Shown: positions 25,786 to 35,900 of the stretch, piece after piece
How positions within the stretch are numbered: the first letter of the stretch is position 1
How the letters are laid out: every line of letters starts with the position of its first letter
Source: an uncultured Lachnospiraceae bacterium
Lineage (GTDB): Bacteria; Bacillota; Clostridia; Lachnospirales; Lachnospiraceae
DNA length: 61,739 nucleotides
NCBI GenBank assembly: GCA_910578825.1
Contig: CAJTSB010000010.1
Coordinates: 1-61,739 of the forward strand
Direction: 5' to 3'
Notes under the pieces: model-generated
Databases searched by the model: none
What the model saw: the letters and a program-made list of their open reading frames with translations, nothing else
Told to the model about the DNA's origin: nothing
Program-made: the position numbers and the translations under genes

Positions 25786-26739
25786 TTACAGATCAAGCTG
25801 GGATATAATTTCCTGAATGGTGTCAGCAGAATGTTTTAAAGCCTCTGTTTCACTTTCACTCAATGAAATCGGAACATGGGTTTCTACACCCGACGCCCCT
25901 ACAATCGCAGGCATACTGAGGGCGATTCCCTCAATTCCATAATTTCCATGTATCATAGCGGATACCGGCAGGATAGACTTCTCATCCCTTACAATGCTCT
26001 CACAGATACGCCGGATGGACATGGCGATTCCGTAATAAGTGGCATCCTTTTTCTCAATAATCTCATAGGCGCTGTTTTTGACATCCGCGGCAATCTCGCG
26101 CATCGCCTCCGTATGGTTGAAATGTCCGCGCATTTCGCAGAAATCATCCAATGGAATACCTGATACGTTTGTACTGCTCCAGGCGGCAATTTCGCTGTCG
26201 CCATGCTCTCCGATAATAAAAGAATGAAGATTGCGGCTGTCCACGCCTAAATGTTCGCTCAGTGCATATTTCAGCCGCGCTGTGTCAAGAACCGTCCCCG
26301 AACCAATCACACGCTTTTCGGGAAAACCACCTAATTTTACCGCTACATACGTCAATATATCGACCGGATTCGACACAACCAAAAGAATTCCCTCAAACCC
26401 TTGTTCCGTAATTCGTGGAATAATGCTTTTGTATACAGCGACATTTTTATTTACCAGATCCAGCCTCGTTTCATCTGGTTTCTGATTGGCTCCCGCCGTC
26501 ACAATAATGATCGCTGCATCCGCAATATCCTCATAATTTCCCGCATAGATCTTCATCTGCCCGGCAAAGGGAATCCCATGAGCAATATCCATTGCCTCTC
26601 CATCCGCTTTGTCAAAATCAACATCCAAAAGCACCATCTCTGAGAACAGCCTGCTCTGCATCAATGCGAACGCTGTTGAAGAGCCGACAAATCCACAGCC
26701 GATAATCGCTACTTTTCTCGGGTTGGTCTGTATTTTCAT
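25786..26739 (-). CDS. ldh: L-lactate dehydrogenase
   Basis: This enzyme reduces pyruvate to L-lactate with NADH. The 317-residue protein has the Rossmann loop IIGCGFVGSSTAFAL near 14, the adenine-binding Asp in LLDVDFDKADGEAMD, and the substrate-specificity loop NQKPDETRLDLV. In that loop Gln at the position equivalent to 102 indicates lactate rather than malate. The catalytic His lies in GEHGDSE and VSNPVDILTYV is present. GAGGG precedes the ATG. The upstream region holds a widely spaced 12-bp inverted repeat at 26778-26842. Confidence 0.94.
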   Translation of the reverse strand: MKIQTNPRKVAIIGCGFVGSSTAFALMQSRLFSEMVLLDVDFDKADGEAMDIAHGIPFAGQMKIYAGNYEDIADAAIIIVTAGANQKPDETRLDLVNKNVAVYKSIIPRITEQGFEGILLVVSNPVDILTYVAVKLGGFPEKRVIGSGTVLDTARLKYALSEHLGVDSRNLHSFIIGEHGDSEIAAWSSTNVSGIPLDDFCEMRGHFNHTEAMREIAADVKNSAYEIIEKKDATYYGIAMSIRRICESIVRDEKSILPVSAMIHGNYGIEGIALSMPAIVGASGVETHVPISLSESETEALKHSADTIQEIISQLDL

Positions 26740-26777
26740 TTTACCCTCTTTCCTGTCCGTCGCTGTATAATAACAAA

Positions 26778-26842
26778 ATCAGCGGACATCTTATTCTACA
26801 ACAATTGCAAATCACAATGTTATATTTAAAATGTCCGCTGAT
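26778..26842. promoter_or_regulatory. 12-bp inverted repeat flanking a 41-base AT-rich segment upstream of ldh
   Basis: ATCAGCGGACAT (26778-26789) and ATGTCCGCTGAT (26831-26842) are perfectly complementary. The segment between them, 41 bases of mostly A and T, lies 39-103 bases before the ldh start codon, where its promoter should be. It may be a pair of repressor half-sites allowing a loop, or a large leader hairpin. No T-run follows, which argues against a terminator. Confidence 0.6.
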
Positions 26843-26886
26843 ACTGATTTTATTCAGATATTTTAACAGGAAAAGCCTGTACTGTC

Positions 26887-27702
26887 CTAATCCAAAAACT
26901 CCTCCTGATGTTTTCGGAAAAACTCATAAAAATACCGCACGTTCGCAAGCTCTGTCCACTTCTTTTCTTCCATTTCCCCGGAATCCAAATCATAAATTTT
27001 GGCATGCAGCGTCCCGAGCATAAATGGGGAATGCGTTGCGATAATAAACTGGCATCCCAGAAACCTTGTCATCTTATTCAGCTCCTCCGCTAACGCAACC
27101 TGATTTGCAGGGGAAAGGGAAACTTCCGGCTCGTCCAGTAAGTACAGTGCATCCGGCTCAATATAATCTTCTAACAACTGCAAGGTCGTCTCTCCATTTG
27201 AGTATTTCTCCTGGGCAAACATCAGATTTTCCAAATCTATTTTCATCTTATAGGAATTTTTCAGATTTTCCCGCTGTTCTTTTGGCATTCCCCTGCGGAT
27301 ATGCTCGTATACATACCCATCCTCCAAAACCTGCTCCTGCTGAATTTTCTTAATCTCATACAGGATGTCCTCACTCTTAATATACCGGCTCCGCCCGGGA
27401 ATCGTAACCATTTTGCCTTCCTCATCTTCCCCCGGAGAATACTGACATTCATTCACAAACTGCATAAAATAGGGCGTTGTGCCAAACTTATTGCTGGTCG
27501 CATATTCCTGCCCCTCCAGTTTCAGCCTATTGGCAATGATATTGAGCATGGTTGACTTGCCGGAGGCATTGTTGCCATACAGAATCGTTATCGGACGAAA
27601 AAGCAGCACTCTCTCCGTTTTTTTAGCAAATACATTGTAGGGATAAATATTGGGATTTCGGACTGTTTTATCGGAAAATAAAAAACTGCTCAGATAAATC
27701 AT
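26887..27702 (-). CDS. AAA/ABC-type ATPase, RecF/SMC-like single-domain
   Basis: The start at 27702 (MIYLSSFLFSDKTVRNPNIY) is chosen for its GGGAGAG site and because it lies 14 bases after the upstream gene's stop. The 271-residue protein has Walker A GNNASGKST near 45, an ABC-like signature (YSNGETTLQLL), Walker B LYLLDEPEVSLSP, and the His switch FIIATHSPFMLG. This is the short AAA_15/AAA_21 type ATPase, often stand-alone with unknown targets, sometimes part of defence or repair systems. Here the partner in the operon is a DUF4261 protein. Confidence 0.85.
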   Translation of the reverse strand: MIYLSSFLFSDKTVRNPNIYPYNVFAKKTERVLLFRPITILYGNNASGKSTMLNIIANRLKLEGQEYATSNKFGTTPYFMQFVNECQYSPGEDEEGKMVTIPGRSRYIKSEDILYEIKKIQQEQVLEDGYVYEHIRRGMPKEQRENLKNSYKMKIDLENLMFAQEKYSNGETTLQLLEDYIEPDALYLLDEPEVSLSPANQVALAEELNKMTRFLGCQFIIATHSPFMLGTLHAKIYDLDSGEMEEKKWTELANVRYFYEFFRKHQEEFLD

Positions 27703-27716
27703 GGCTCTCTCCCATA

Positions 27717-28814
27717 TTAATAAATTATTTTGATGGAATCTCCGTCTACATAAATGCCCTTCGACAGCATTAGCGGCAATTTCTGCTCTGCAGAAAATCC
27801 CAGCGTCTGCCCATCCCGAAGAACGGCGCCTTCCTGTATCACGTATGCAGAGATATTCCATAACATGTCATAAACCTCCGCAGCAGGCTGGCTGCTGTCG
27901 ATAATTTCCAGCTCTTCCTTTCCAAAAGAACTCAAGCCATTGGTCCATCCACTGATGCCCTTTTCATCCTGATAAAGCCCGATAAATACCAGGTCACCCA
28001 GAGGAAATCCTCCTTCTTTCATGACCATTGCCGACTGAATATAATCCTCGGGCAACCATACGGTACCGCAATCATAGATACCCAGTGCATTGCCCGCTTT
28101 CAAACAGGCAGACGCAGTTTTTACAAACAGTTTTCCTGCCTCCAGAGGCGCCGACTCTCCGCCCAATACAGCTACCAGCAGGTGCGCTTCGTGTTTCTCG
28201 GCTGCGGCAAGAGATTTTTCCCTCGTCATAAAATTGCTGTTTGCCCAATATTCCGCCTCACCGTCGGGCACTTTGATTTCCATCAAACCGATGGTTACCA
28301 TCATATCATCTGCCTGAAAAACGATGGCTTTTCCTTCTTCTCTGGAACTCTCCGGCATTTCAGGACATTCAATCCCCCAATCGGCTTTCAGCGTATTGCG
28401 GAACGTTTCTTCGTCAAATTCCGGCGTAGACAAAAGAATAAATCCTAAAAAATCTCCGCCCGCAGGCGCGTCGTCCTGACTTCCTTCGTCCAGCCCTTTT
28501 GCCTGTTCCATCCAATACTCACGGATTTTTTCTACCATTGCAATGCATTTTTCCTGTGCAGTATCCGGGTTATAATTTTCCATTTCACTGTAAATATGAC
28601 CGCAATGTCCCAGACCGTCTCCCTCGTAGCCTCCGCAGACCGCTACCTTCCATGATCCGAAAGCTGATTTCTTGAATTTAAAAATATAATAGTGCAGGTC
28701 ATGCAAATCAAATTCTCCCGCAATCTCAAGTTTCGCAGGCTTTTTCCCAAGCTCCCCGGGATGGGAAAGCCACTCTTCCATGACTGCTGTCGCAGCCTGT
28801 TGCTGTTCGTTCAT
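27717..28814 (-). CDS. DUF4261 domain protein
   Basis: A 365-residue cytoplasmic protein without membrane segments. The segment from about 120 onward (GDFLGFILLSTPEFDEETFR, WGIECPE, MVTIGLMEIKVPDGEAEYWA, AHLLVAVLGG, GIYDCGTVWLPEDY) matches DUF4261, a family of unknown function found in many Firmicutes. The first 110 residues (LHDLHYYIFKFKKSAFG, VCGGYEGDGLGHCGH) look like an extra N-terminal domain. CAGGAGGACAGACAG precedes the ATG, and a palindrome is 33 bases upstream. It is followed at 14 bases by an AAA ATPase. Confidence 0.8.
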   Translation of the reverse strand: MNEQQQAATAVMEEWLSHPGELGKKPAKLEIAGEFDLHDLHYYIFKFKKSAFGSWKVAVCGGYEGDGLGHCGHIYSEMENYNPDTAQEKCIAMVEKIREYWMEQAKGLDEGSQDDAPAGGDFLGFILLSTPEFDEETFRNTLKADWGIECPEMPESSREEGKAIVFQADDMMVTIGLMEIKVPDGEAEYWANSNFMTREKSLAAAEKHEAHLLVAVLGGESAPLEAGKLFVKTASACLKAGNALGIYDCGTVWLPEDYIQSAMVMKEGGFPLGDLVFIGLYQDEKGISGWTNGLSSFGKEELEIIDSSQPAAEVYDMLWNISAYVIQEGAVLRDGQTLGFSAEQKLPLMLSKGIYVDGDSIKIIY

Positions 28815-28846
28815 CTGTCTGTCCTCCTGTTATTCTAAAAACCCTC

Positions 28847-28866
28847 CTATATGTCTGCATATAGGA
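28847..28866 (-). promoter_or_regulatory. Perfect 8-bp palindrome in the DUF4261 leader
   Basis: CCTATATG-TCTG-CATATAGG is a perfect inverted repeat centred 42 bases before the start codon at 28814. On the minus strand its second arm runs into GGAGGG, so the hairpin could hide a purine-rich site, or it may be a repressor operator. Confidence 0.5.
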
Positions 28867-29061
28867 ATCTTCCATAGTTAATGATAATCGAAAGGCCTCA
28901 AAAATGTGCATCCCACCTTTAGTTTATATATAACAGTTCGCCATACGCATGTCAAGGGCAGGAGGCATTTTCATACCTTTTTAAGCATTAAAAATTCTCT
29001 TATATTTCTTTGTTTTCCGGTTATACTAATTTCAAATTCCATCAACATTCAGGAGGAGACA

Positions 29062-29232
29062 ATGAGAGCAACAGATAAAGATAAGAGTATCCGTCCGGCG
29101 CCGGAAGGCGCATGGGAAAGCGGCATCATCAATGAAAGAAAGAAGACATGCAAAAGGCAACATCTTAACGATATTACCACCGACAGCCAGGGAAACGGAT
29201 ACCCGATATTTAAAAATCGCCAGGATAAATAA
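29062..29232 (+). CDS. Small hydrophilic protein of unknown function
   Basis: A 56-codon frame starting MRATDKDKSIRPAPEGAWES and ending YPIFKNRQDK. It has a strong AGGAGGAGA site six bases before the ATG, in a 447-base gap between two convergently placed genes. It has no cysteine pair, membrane segment or recognised motif; it is rich in Lys, Arg and Asp and likely disordered. A short stem (GCCAGG/CCTGGC) follows the stop. The ribosome binding site is the main reason to call it. Confidence 0.45.
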   Translation: MRATDKDKSIRPAPEGAWESGIINERKKTCKRQHLNDITTDSQGNGYPIFKNRQDK

Positions 29233-29260
29233 AAACCCTGGCTACATAACATAATAATAC

Positions 29261-30109
29261 CTATGAACCAACGATTGTTCCTCCATTCGGATGCAGCACC
29301 TGTCCTGTCATATAGCTTGCGTCGTCAGAGGCCAGGAAAACATAACATGGGGAAACCTCACATGGCTGTCCTGCCCGGTTCATTGGGACATGTGACGTCT
29401 TTTTGCCAAATGTGGCAACCTCCTCTGCTGAAAATGACGCCGGAATTAACGGCGTCCATATTGGTCCGGGTGCAACTCCGTTAACTCGAATGCCTTTTTC
29501 TGCTAATGACAGGGAAAGCGATCTTGTCAAAGCGACGATTGCTCCTTTTGTCGCACTGTAATCAATCAGGTCTTTATTTCCCTCATATGCCGTAACGGAA
29601 GTGGTATTGATAATACTGCCGCCTTTTTGCATATGGGGAAGTGCATATTGAATTAAATAAAAAAATGAAAAGACATTATTTCTGAATATAAATTCCAGCT
29701 GTTCATGCGATATATCAAGAATGTTTCGCTGCACAAACTGCATTGCATGGTTATTCACCAGCACATCCAGTTTTCCAAAACGCTCAATGGTTTTATCAAT
29801 GCAATATTCGACAAAGCAAGGATCTTTTAAATCTCCACATAAAAGCAGGCATTTCCCACCTAATTGTTCAATTCTTTCAGCGGTTTCCATTGCATCCCTT
29901 TTTTCATCATAATACACAATTACGACAGAAGCCCCCTCCTTTACAAAATCATAGGCAACAGCCCTGCCGATACCACTGTCTCCTCCGGTAATCAAAGCCA
30001 CCTTATTTTTCAGCTTTCCATATTGCCTGCCGCACTCAGAAACCGGAACAGGTTTCATGACATATTCAAACCCTGGCTGCCTGTTCTGATGTTGCGGCGG
30101 GAAAGCCAT
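29261..30109 (-). CDS. Short-chain dehydrogenase/reductase, YhdF-like
   Basis: The start at 30109 (MAFPPQHQNRQPGFEYVMKP) matches the beginning of the YhdF/YkvO-type glucose dehydrogenase-like family, which carries this PPQHQNxQPG leader; upstream Met codons lack ribosome binding sites. The 282-residue protein has the NADP-binding TGGDSGIGRAVAYDF, the NNHA motif near 135, the catalytic Ser in INTTSVTAYEG and Y-x3-K in YSATKGA. The C-terminal MTGQVLHPNGG is typical. The substrate is unknown; relatives are general-stress proteins. Divergent from the chemoreceptor gene. Confidence 0.88.
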   Translation of the reverse strand: MAFPPQHQNRQPGFEYVMKPVPVSECGRQYGKLKNKVALITGGDSGIGRAVAYDFVKEGASVVIVYYDEKRDAMETAERIEQLGGKCLLLCGDLKDPCFVEYCIDKTIERFGKLDVLVNNHAMQFVQRNILDISHEQLEFIFRNNVFSFFYLIQYALPHMQKGGSIINTTSVTAYEGNKDLIDYSATKGAIVALTRSLSLSLAEKGIRVNGVAPGPIWTPLIPASFSAEEVATFGKKTSHVPMNRAGQPCEVSPCYVFLASDDASYMTGQVLHPNGGTIVGS

Positions 30110-30328
30110 AACATTTTTTTCGTTCCCTTCTATACACTTACATTCTTTATTTTGATACATGGATGAATATTTCCCGAAATAGTTTTCTATCATAATATGC
30201 AAAAAAGAAATTAGCGTTAAAGATGACAGGGAAATTATATTGATTGTCAAAATACATATACTGTGTTAAGATTGTTGTATAAGAAACTATTATTAGCTAC
30301 CGTCAGATGAAAGAAAGCAGGAGATAAT

Positions 30329-32368
30329 ATGATGAAAAACTGGAAAATGGGATTTGTAATTGCAACAATTGTTGCCGTTATCACGGCGGTGTCTATGGGA
30401 GCGGTATTTTATATTTCAAATCAAAATATTACATCCATGCTCATCAATGATGTAGAAAATAATATGCAGACTTCTCTGGATGCAAAAACCAAACTTATTG
30501 ATGAGTACATATTGAATGCAGAAAACCAGCTCATATCTTTTTCAAAGGAACAGAATATCAAAGATTTATTACAAAATACAGATGACAAAGCGAAACGTGA
30601 AGCATTACAAAAATATAATTCGGAATATTTTTCATCACTCATAGGCTGGGAAGGAATGTATGTGTGTAACTGGGAAACGGAAACACTGACCCATTCCAAT
30701 ACATCTGCGATAGGATTGGTTTTGCGTGAAGGCGATTCGCTTAAACAGCTCCACGAAAACCTGACAGCGACAAAGGACGGCATATTTAATACGGGTATCC
30801 TGAAATCCCCGGCATCCGGACAAATCATAATATCTATGTATGTTCCGATTTTTGATGGGGACTCTCCGCTCGGATTTGTTGGAGGTGCGATTCAGACGGA
30901 CGGTCTTGCACAACAGCTGAATTCCGTTTCCACGCATGGCATAGAGAATACCACGTATTCGCTTATCAATGTGGATCAAAAACAGTATATTTTTGATGAT
31001 AATCCTGACCTGATCCTGACGGAAATTCAGGATACATCCCTTTTAGATATCATTTCCACGATTGATAGCGGACAAGAAACAGGACAGGTTACATATAACG
31101 GGGAAGATGGAAAGAAATACTTTTCTGTCTTTAAATCACTCCCACACAGAGGCTGGGCGCTCGTAATCAGGAATGATAAGGACGAATTATATAAGCCGGT
31201 ATACAAAAGCCAATTGATCCTTGGTATTATTTGCGGTCTTGCATTCCTTCTGATTACAGTTATGTCAGGGGTGATGATAAATGTTAACTTAAAACCGCTC
31301 AAAAAGGTCATCCGAAAGATTGAGAAAATTGAGACGCTTGACTTGAGCGAAGATGATTTGATTAAAGGCTATATCGGGTACGGGAGTGAGGTCGGCAAAC
31401 TGGCTACGGCGGTTGATTCTCTTACGGTCACATTCCGCAAAATGCTCAGTACATTAAATGAATGTTCCGAATCCCTGGTTGGAAGTTCAGAGACAATGCG
31501 AACAGTTTCGAATAATTTAATGGGCAGTGTAGAAGATAATTCTACGACGACGGCGGAATTGTCTGCCAGCATCCTTAACACAAACTCATCCATAGAAACA
31601 GTTACCGGTGAAGTTGAGAAAATACATGATATTGTAGAGGACATTTCAGACAGTGTTCAAGATGGAAGTAAAAAGAGTGATACACTGATTCAGACGGCAA
31701 ACACCATGAGCAAAACAGCATCGGATACGTTGGGAAACAATACGAAAAAGGTGGAGGAGACAAAGAAGAATATTGAGATAGCAATGGCAAATCTTCAATC
31801 TCTTGTGAAAATCAACGAGATGGCAACCCAGATTTTGGATATTACAAACCAGACAAACCTGCTTTCACTGAATGCTTCTATTGAAGCTGCAAGGGCAGGC
31901 GAGGCAGGAAGAGGATTTGCAGTCGTTGCCGGGGAGATCGGAAGCCTGGCTGAGAATTCGTCCGAGACAGTCAACCAGATTCAAGCGCTCTGTGTAGATG
32001 CAAATAAAAGTATCGAAAGCATTAAGATTTGCTTTGAAGATATCATTGCGTTTATGGAAACAGACGTATCTGGTAAATTCCAGGAATTCGCAACCATGGC
32101 TGGACAATATGAAACTGTGGTGAACGATATCCGGGAGGTTATTCAAAACATTCATAACAAAACTTCCGTATTTTCGGAGAGTGCAACAAATATCCGGGAA
32201 CAGATTAATAATGTCAGGATTGCATCGAATGACAATGAACAGGGCGTAGACGACATCATCGTCAAAAACGACCTGACTACCCAAACTGCTGAATCTATCA
32301 TTAAAATAGCAGATTTGAACCAGTCAAATGTGGAAGCGATTAAGGAAATTCTGGATATGTTCAAGTAG
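30329..32368 (+). CDS. Methyl-accepting chemotaxis protein
   Basis: A 679-residue transmembrane chemoreceptor starting MMKNWKMGFVIATIVAVITA, with AGGAG seven bases upstream. It has helix 1 (about 8-28), an extracytoplasmic Cache domain (about 35-285), helix 2 (about 290-312), a HAMP linker, and a long coiled-coil signalling domain. The conserved hairpin tip reads SLNASIEAARAGEAGRGFAV then VAGEIGSLAENSSETV. Ligand not predictable. It implies a chemotaxis system elsewhere in the genome; no che genes are here. An IS remnant lies directly after the stop. Confidence 0.93.
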   Translation: MMKNWKMGFVIATIVAVITAVSMGAVFYISNQNITSMLINDVENNMQTSLDAKTKLIDEYILNAENQLISFSKEQNIKDLLQNTDDKAKREALQKYNSEYFSSLIGWEGMYVCNWETETLTHSNTSAIGLVLREGDSLKQLHENLTATKDGIFNTGILKSPASGQIIISMYVPIFDGDSPLGFVGGAIQTDGLAQQLNSVSTHGIENTTYSLINVDQKQYIFDDNPDLILTEIQDTSLLDIISTIDSGQETGQVTYNGEDGKKYFSVFKSLPHRGWALVIRNDKDELYKPVYKSQLILGIICGLAFLLITVMSGVMINVNLKPLKKVIRKIEKIETLDLSEDDLIKGYIGYGSEVGKLATAVDSLTVTFRKMLSTLNECSESLVGSSETMRTVSNNLMGSVEDNSTTTAELSASILNTNSSIETVTGEVEKIHDIVEDISDSVQDGSKKSDTLIQTANTMSKTASDTLGNNTKKVEETKKNIEIAMANLQSLVKINEMATQILDITNQTNLLSLNASIEAARAGEAGRGFAVVAGEIGSLAENSSETVNQIQALCVDANKSIESIKICFEDIIAFMETDVSGKFQEFATMAGQYETVVNDIREVIQNIHNKTSVFSESATNIREQINNVRIASNDNEQGVDDIIVKNDLTTQTAESIIKIADLNQSNVEAIKEILDMFK

Positions 32369-32396
32369 GAAATAATAGACTTTATGGTTTCTGTTT

Positions 32397-32947
32397 GGTA
32401 GTGTAAATTAGTTTGTGTTTTTGGAAATAAATGGCTCCTTTTTGGTAAGAATTAGGATATGGAAATTCTTATCGAAAAGGAGTATTTTTATGCCAGTAGC
32501 AAAGGAACAAATGCAACGGGCATTCCCCCAAAAACCTCAAGAGCCAGTATGGGGAATTCCAGATTGATGTACCCAGGGACCGGAAGGGGGAGTTCGATCC
32601 AAAGCTGATACCAAAATACCAGCGTGACATCTCCGGGATTGAAGAAAAGGTGATCTCCCTGTATGCAAGGGGGATGAGCACACGGGACATCCATGACCAG
32701 CTGGGCGAACTGTATGGGGAACGGCTTACGGGATACCTGTAAAAAGACCGGGATGGCAGCATATGAAAACGCCCGCCATCCCAGCCTTATTCCATCCGCA
32801 TTTATATTATTGCCAGAAAATCCCAACCTTATTCCGGAGACCGGGTGTGGGCAGAGCCCACGAAAATGGCAATAAGATACAATGCCTGTCTACCATACAA
32901 AAAATAGAAAAAATGTATAAGAAATTTTCCCTTTCTTTCACACTACC
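32397..32947 (+). mobile_element. Internally deleted IS256-family element
   Basis: A transposase fragment (32490-32742) lies between GGTAGTGTAAA at 32397 and its inverted match GGTAGTGTGAA (complement of 32937-32947). About 550 bases remain of an element that would normally be about 1.3-1.4 kb. The end similarity (10 of 11 bases) is suggestive, not proof, that these are the terminal repeats. No target duplication was seen. Confidence 0.55.
32490..32742 (+). pseudogene. N-terminal fragment of IS256-family (mutator) transposase, frameshifted
   Basis: From the ATG at 32490 the frame begins MPVAKEQMQ but soon stops. In the next frame, from 32542, the sequence reads SQYGEFQIDVPRDRKGEFDP, LIPKYQRDISGIEEKVISLY and ARGMSTRDIHDQLGELYGER. 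This is the conserved N-terminal region of IS256-type transposases. It breaks off at a TAA (32742) before any part of the catalytic DDE core. There is one frameshift plus a large deletion, so it is not functional. Confidence 0.85.
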
Positions 32948-32988
32948 TCCCACTTTTGTAATCAGCACTTCTACAATAAAGTTACTCT

Positions 32989-35900
32989 TTACTTTTTGGT
33001 AGTTACTTTCTTCGCCTTCGACCACCCTGAATAAAGCTTTTGGGTTTTCCCATTCACCTTCACAGTCTTATAAGTACGAATCCTTACGTAATATTTCTTC
33101 TTTGCCTTTAGTTTCGTGACCTTCCTTGAGGTGACTTTTGCCTTGATGTTCTTGATGGTTTTTGTGCCCTTGAACTTGCTGCTCGTGGAATACTGGATCT
33201 CGTAGCCGGTAATCTGTCTGCCCTGTTTCTTCCATTTGGCGATAAAGCCCTTCTTTTTCGGCGTAAGCTTGGCAATGCTCGTTCCCTTGGGTTTGACCGT
33301 GAATGTTTTCTTTATTGTCCCGCTGTACTTGCCCTTTAGCGTAATCATTACCGTGTGGATTCCAACATTTTTCCCATCCGATGCATAACTTACCGTATAG
33401 TCCGTGTTATTTTTCAGCAGGTTTCCCTTGCTGTCCGCAACTGTCACCGCTGGTTTCCTGATCTTTCCATTATAAATGCATTCGGTGACGGACAGCTTTG
33501 CCGTCTTGACCGCAGGAATGGAGGCAACGCTTACCACACCGCAAACGCTGCATTTCTGCTCCATCGTCCCATTCCTGCCAATTGCCGCTTTTACAAGCGT
33601 CCGGCTGTCCTTATAGGAGTGGTTGCAGACTACCTGATAATCGGCTGACAGTGTGCCTGTATAAATGCCAATTCCAGAAACTGTCACCGTATGGTTTCCG
33701 CTGCCCGTAGCACTGTAGCCGCTTGCCAGCTCATAGTCCACCCCTTCCACAAGGGTTTCTCCCTGATACGTTACCTGTGGGGTGACAAACTGCTCCGTCC
33801 CATCATATTTCAGATTTGGCACGGTCATGGTCGCGGCGGAAATATCCCTTTTCTGTAATCCCACAATGAAATGCTCCGCCGCATTAAGGCTTTCCACGTC
33901 ATTGTTATTATAAAGAATATGCAGTATCCCACTCTCATCCGTAGACGCCTGCCAGATATAGAGCAGGTTGTCCGCATCCAGCACGTCCCCCGCATCCCGT
34001 TTCTTCACCACATAGAAGTTACAGGTCTCATTTGGGGGCAAATCAAAATAAGTACAGGCTGCGTTTGTATACGCTGGTTCACCGGATTGGCTGCTGTCCG
34101 TGCGCTCCTCAGAAAATGTAGTCTTAGAAGATGCCGCTTTGGGCAAACCGTATGCGGAAATGCTGCTCTCTTCCCCTCTCTCGTCTTGTGCATGGGCGAC
34201 AGCAGAAACACCTGGGAAGTTGACTTTTACCGGGGTAAGGCTGTCCTCAGTGGTTCCGTTGCCAAGCTGTCCATATCTATTATGTCCCCACATATATAAG
34301 CTACCATCTTTGGTAATTGTAGATTGAAGATAATGCCATCCTTCTGGTCCTGAATTAATTGTCGTTACATAATCCAATACTTTCAATGGGACAATATCTC
34401 CATCCTCCTGCCTACTCCATATATACAAGTTTCCATCTTTTGTAACAGCGCTATTACTGTCACTATCTACAGATACCACGTTGTCCAGCACTTTTCTTAA
34501 TACACTGCTTTCAAACCCCCGAGCCCCCCATATATACAGGCTTCCATCTTTGGTGATTGCTCCAGAGATACTTGCAAAATCCCCACCAACATCTACAGAT
34601 ACCACATTTTCCAGCACCTTAATTGGCACACTGCTATTTTCCGTTGTCCCGTTTCCTAAATCACCATGACTATTATCCCCCCACATATATAGACTTCCAT
34701 CTTTGGTGATTGCTCTACAAACTCCCCTATAATTAACATCCACAGATGCCACATTTTCCAACACTTTAATTGGCACACTGCTATTTTCCGTTGTCCCGTT
34801 TCCTAAAGCTCCATGACTATTATCCCCCCACATATACAGACTTCCATCTTTAGTGATTGCTCTACAAACCCTCCCATAATTAACATCCACAGATGCCACA
34901 TTTTCCAGCACTTTAATTGGCACACTGCTATTTTCTGTTGTTCCATTTCCTAACTGTCCATTCCAATTATTTCCCCACATATACAGACTGCCGTCTTTGG
35001 TGATTGCTCCAGCAGTAGAATCTTCATAGTAATAACCATCACTTACAAACGACGCTACATGATCCAGTTTTTTGGTTGGAACACTCCCCTCTTCATTGCC
35101 GCACCAATACAAGCTATCGTCTTTTGTGAGCACATAATTTCCCCTCAAAGACGCTACATGATCCAGCACCTTAACCGGAACCGTACCCTTCCCATAGTTT
35201 CCACCCCATCTATACAGGCTACCATCTTCCGTAATTGCGGTACTGGTATAACCAGGCTCTACAGATATTACATGATCCAGCACCTTAATAGGAACACTGC
35301 TGTTATCTGTTGTCCCATTCCCCAATTGTCCATATTCATTTCCTCCCCACAGATACAGTTCTTTATCTTTTGTAATGGCAGCGCTGCAGGATTCCTCTAA
35401 TTTTATAGACTCTACATGATTCAGCATTTTCTTCAGAATCCAATTGCTTTCTTCATTTCCACTCCCCGATGGTCTATCTGCATTCCAGCCGCACATATAC
35501 AGGCTCCCATCCTCCTGGATAGCAGCTATGCTCTCCCAAAATGTACCGTCTTTGTCCATACTTTCCCCACAAATGTCTAATGCTGAAACATGCTCCAAAA
35601 CTTTTACCGGAGTAACATATTTTTCCTCTTTATCGCCTTTATGGTATCCCCATATATACAGGCTACCGTCTTCCATAATCGCGCCAACATGAAATGCGCC
35701 AAGGCTTACGGATTTCACCTTCCCGGAACCACCCGGATTTACCGGAGGCACAACAACCTCAGGTTTCTTCTTCAGCCTCACTAAGATTTCCTTATCATTT
35801 CCGGGCAGAGCAATCTTCTTTGTTGCCATCTCATATCCATCCGCTGACACTTCCAATGTATACTTACCGGGGGAGAGGTAGCCGCTTGCCCTGCCGTCCT

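Noticed and set aside
26790..26830. Possible Rex site (TTGTGA-like half on the minus strand) upstream of ldh
   Set aside because: Only one half matches the Rex consensus; the second half (GCAATTG) is not its complement.
32989..33300. LPXTG-type sortase anchor at the C-terminus of the large secreted proteins
   Set aside because: Neither protein has an LPXTG-like motif or a C-terminal hydrophobic segment; both end in KKVTTK.
34600..35040. CRISPR-like regular repeats
   Set aside because: The 147-base repeats are in-frame protein repeats (RCC1 blades), not short palindromic repeats with unique spacers.
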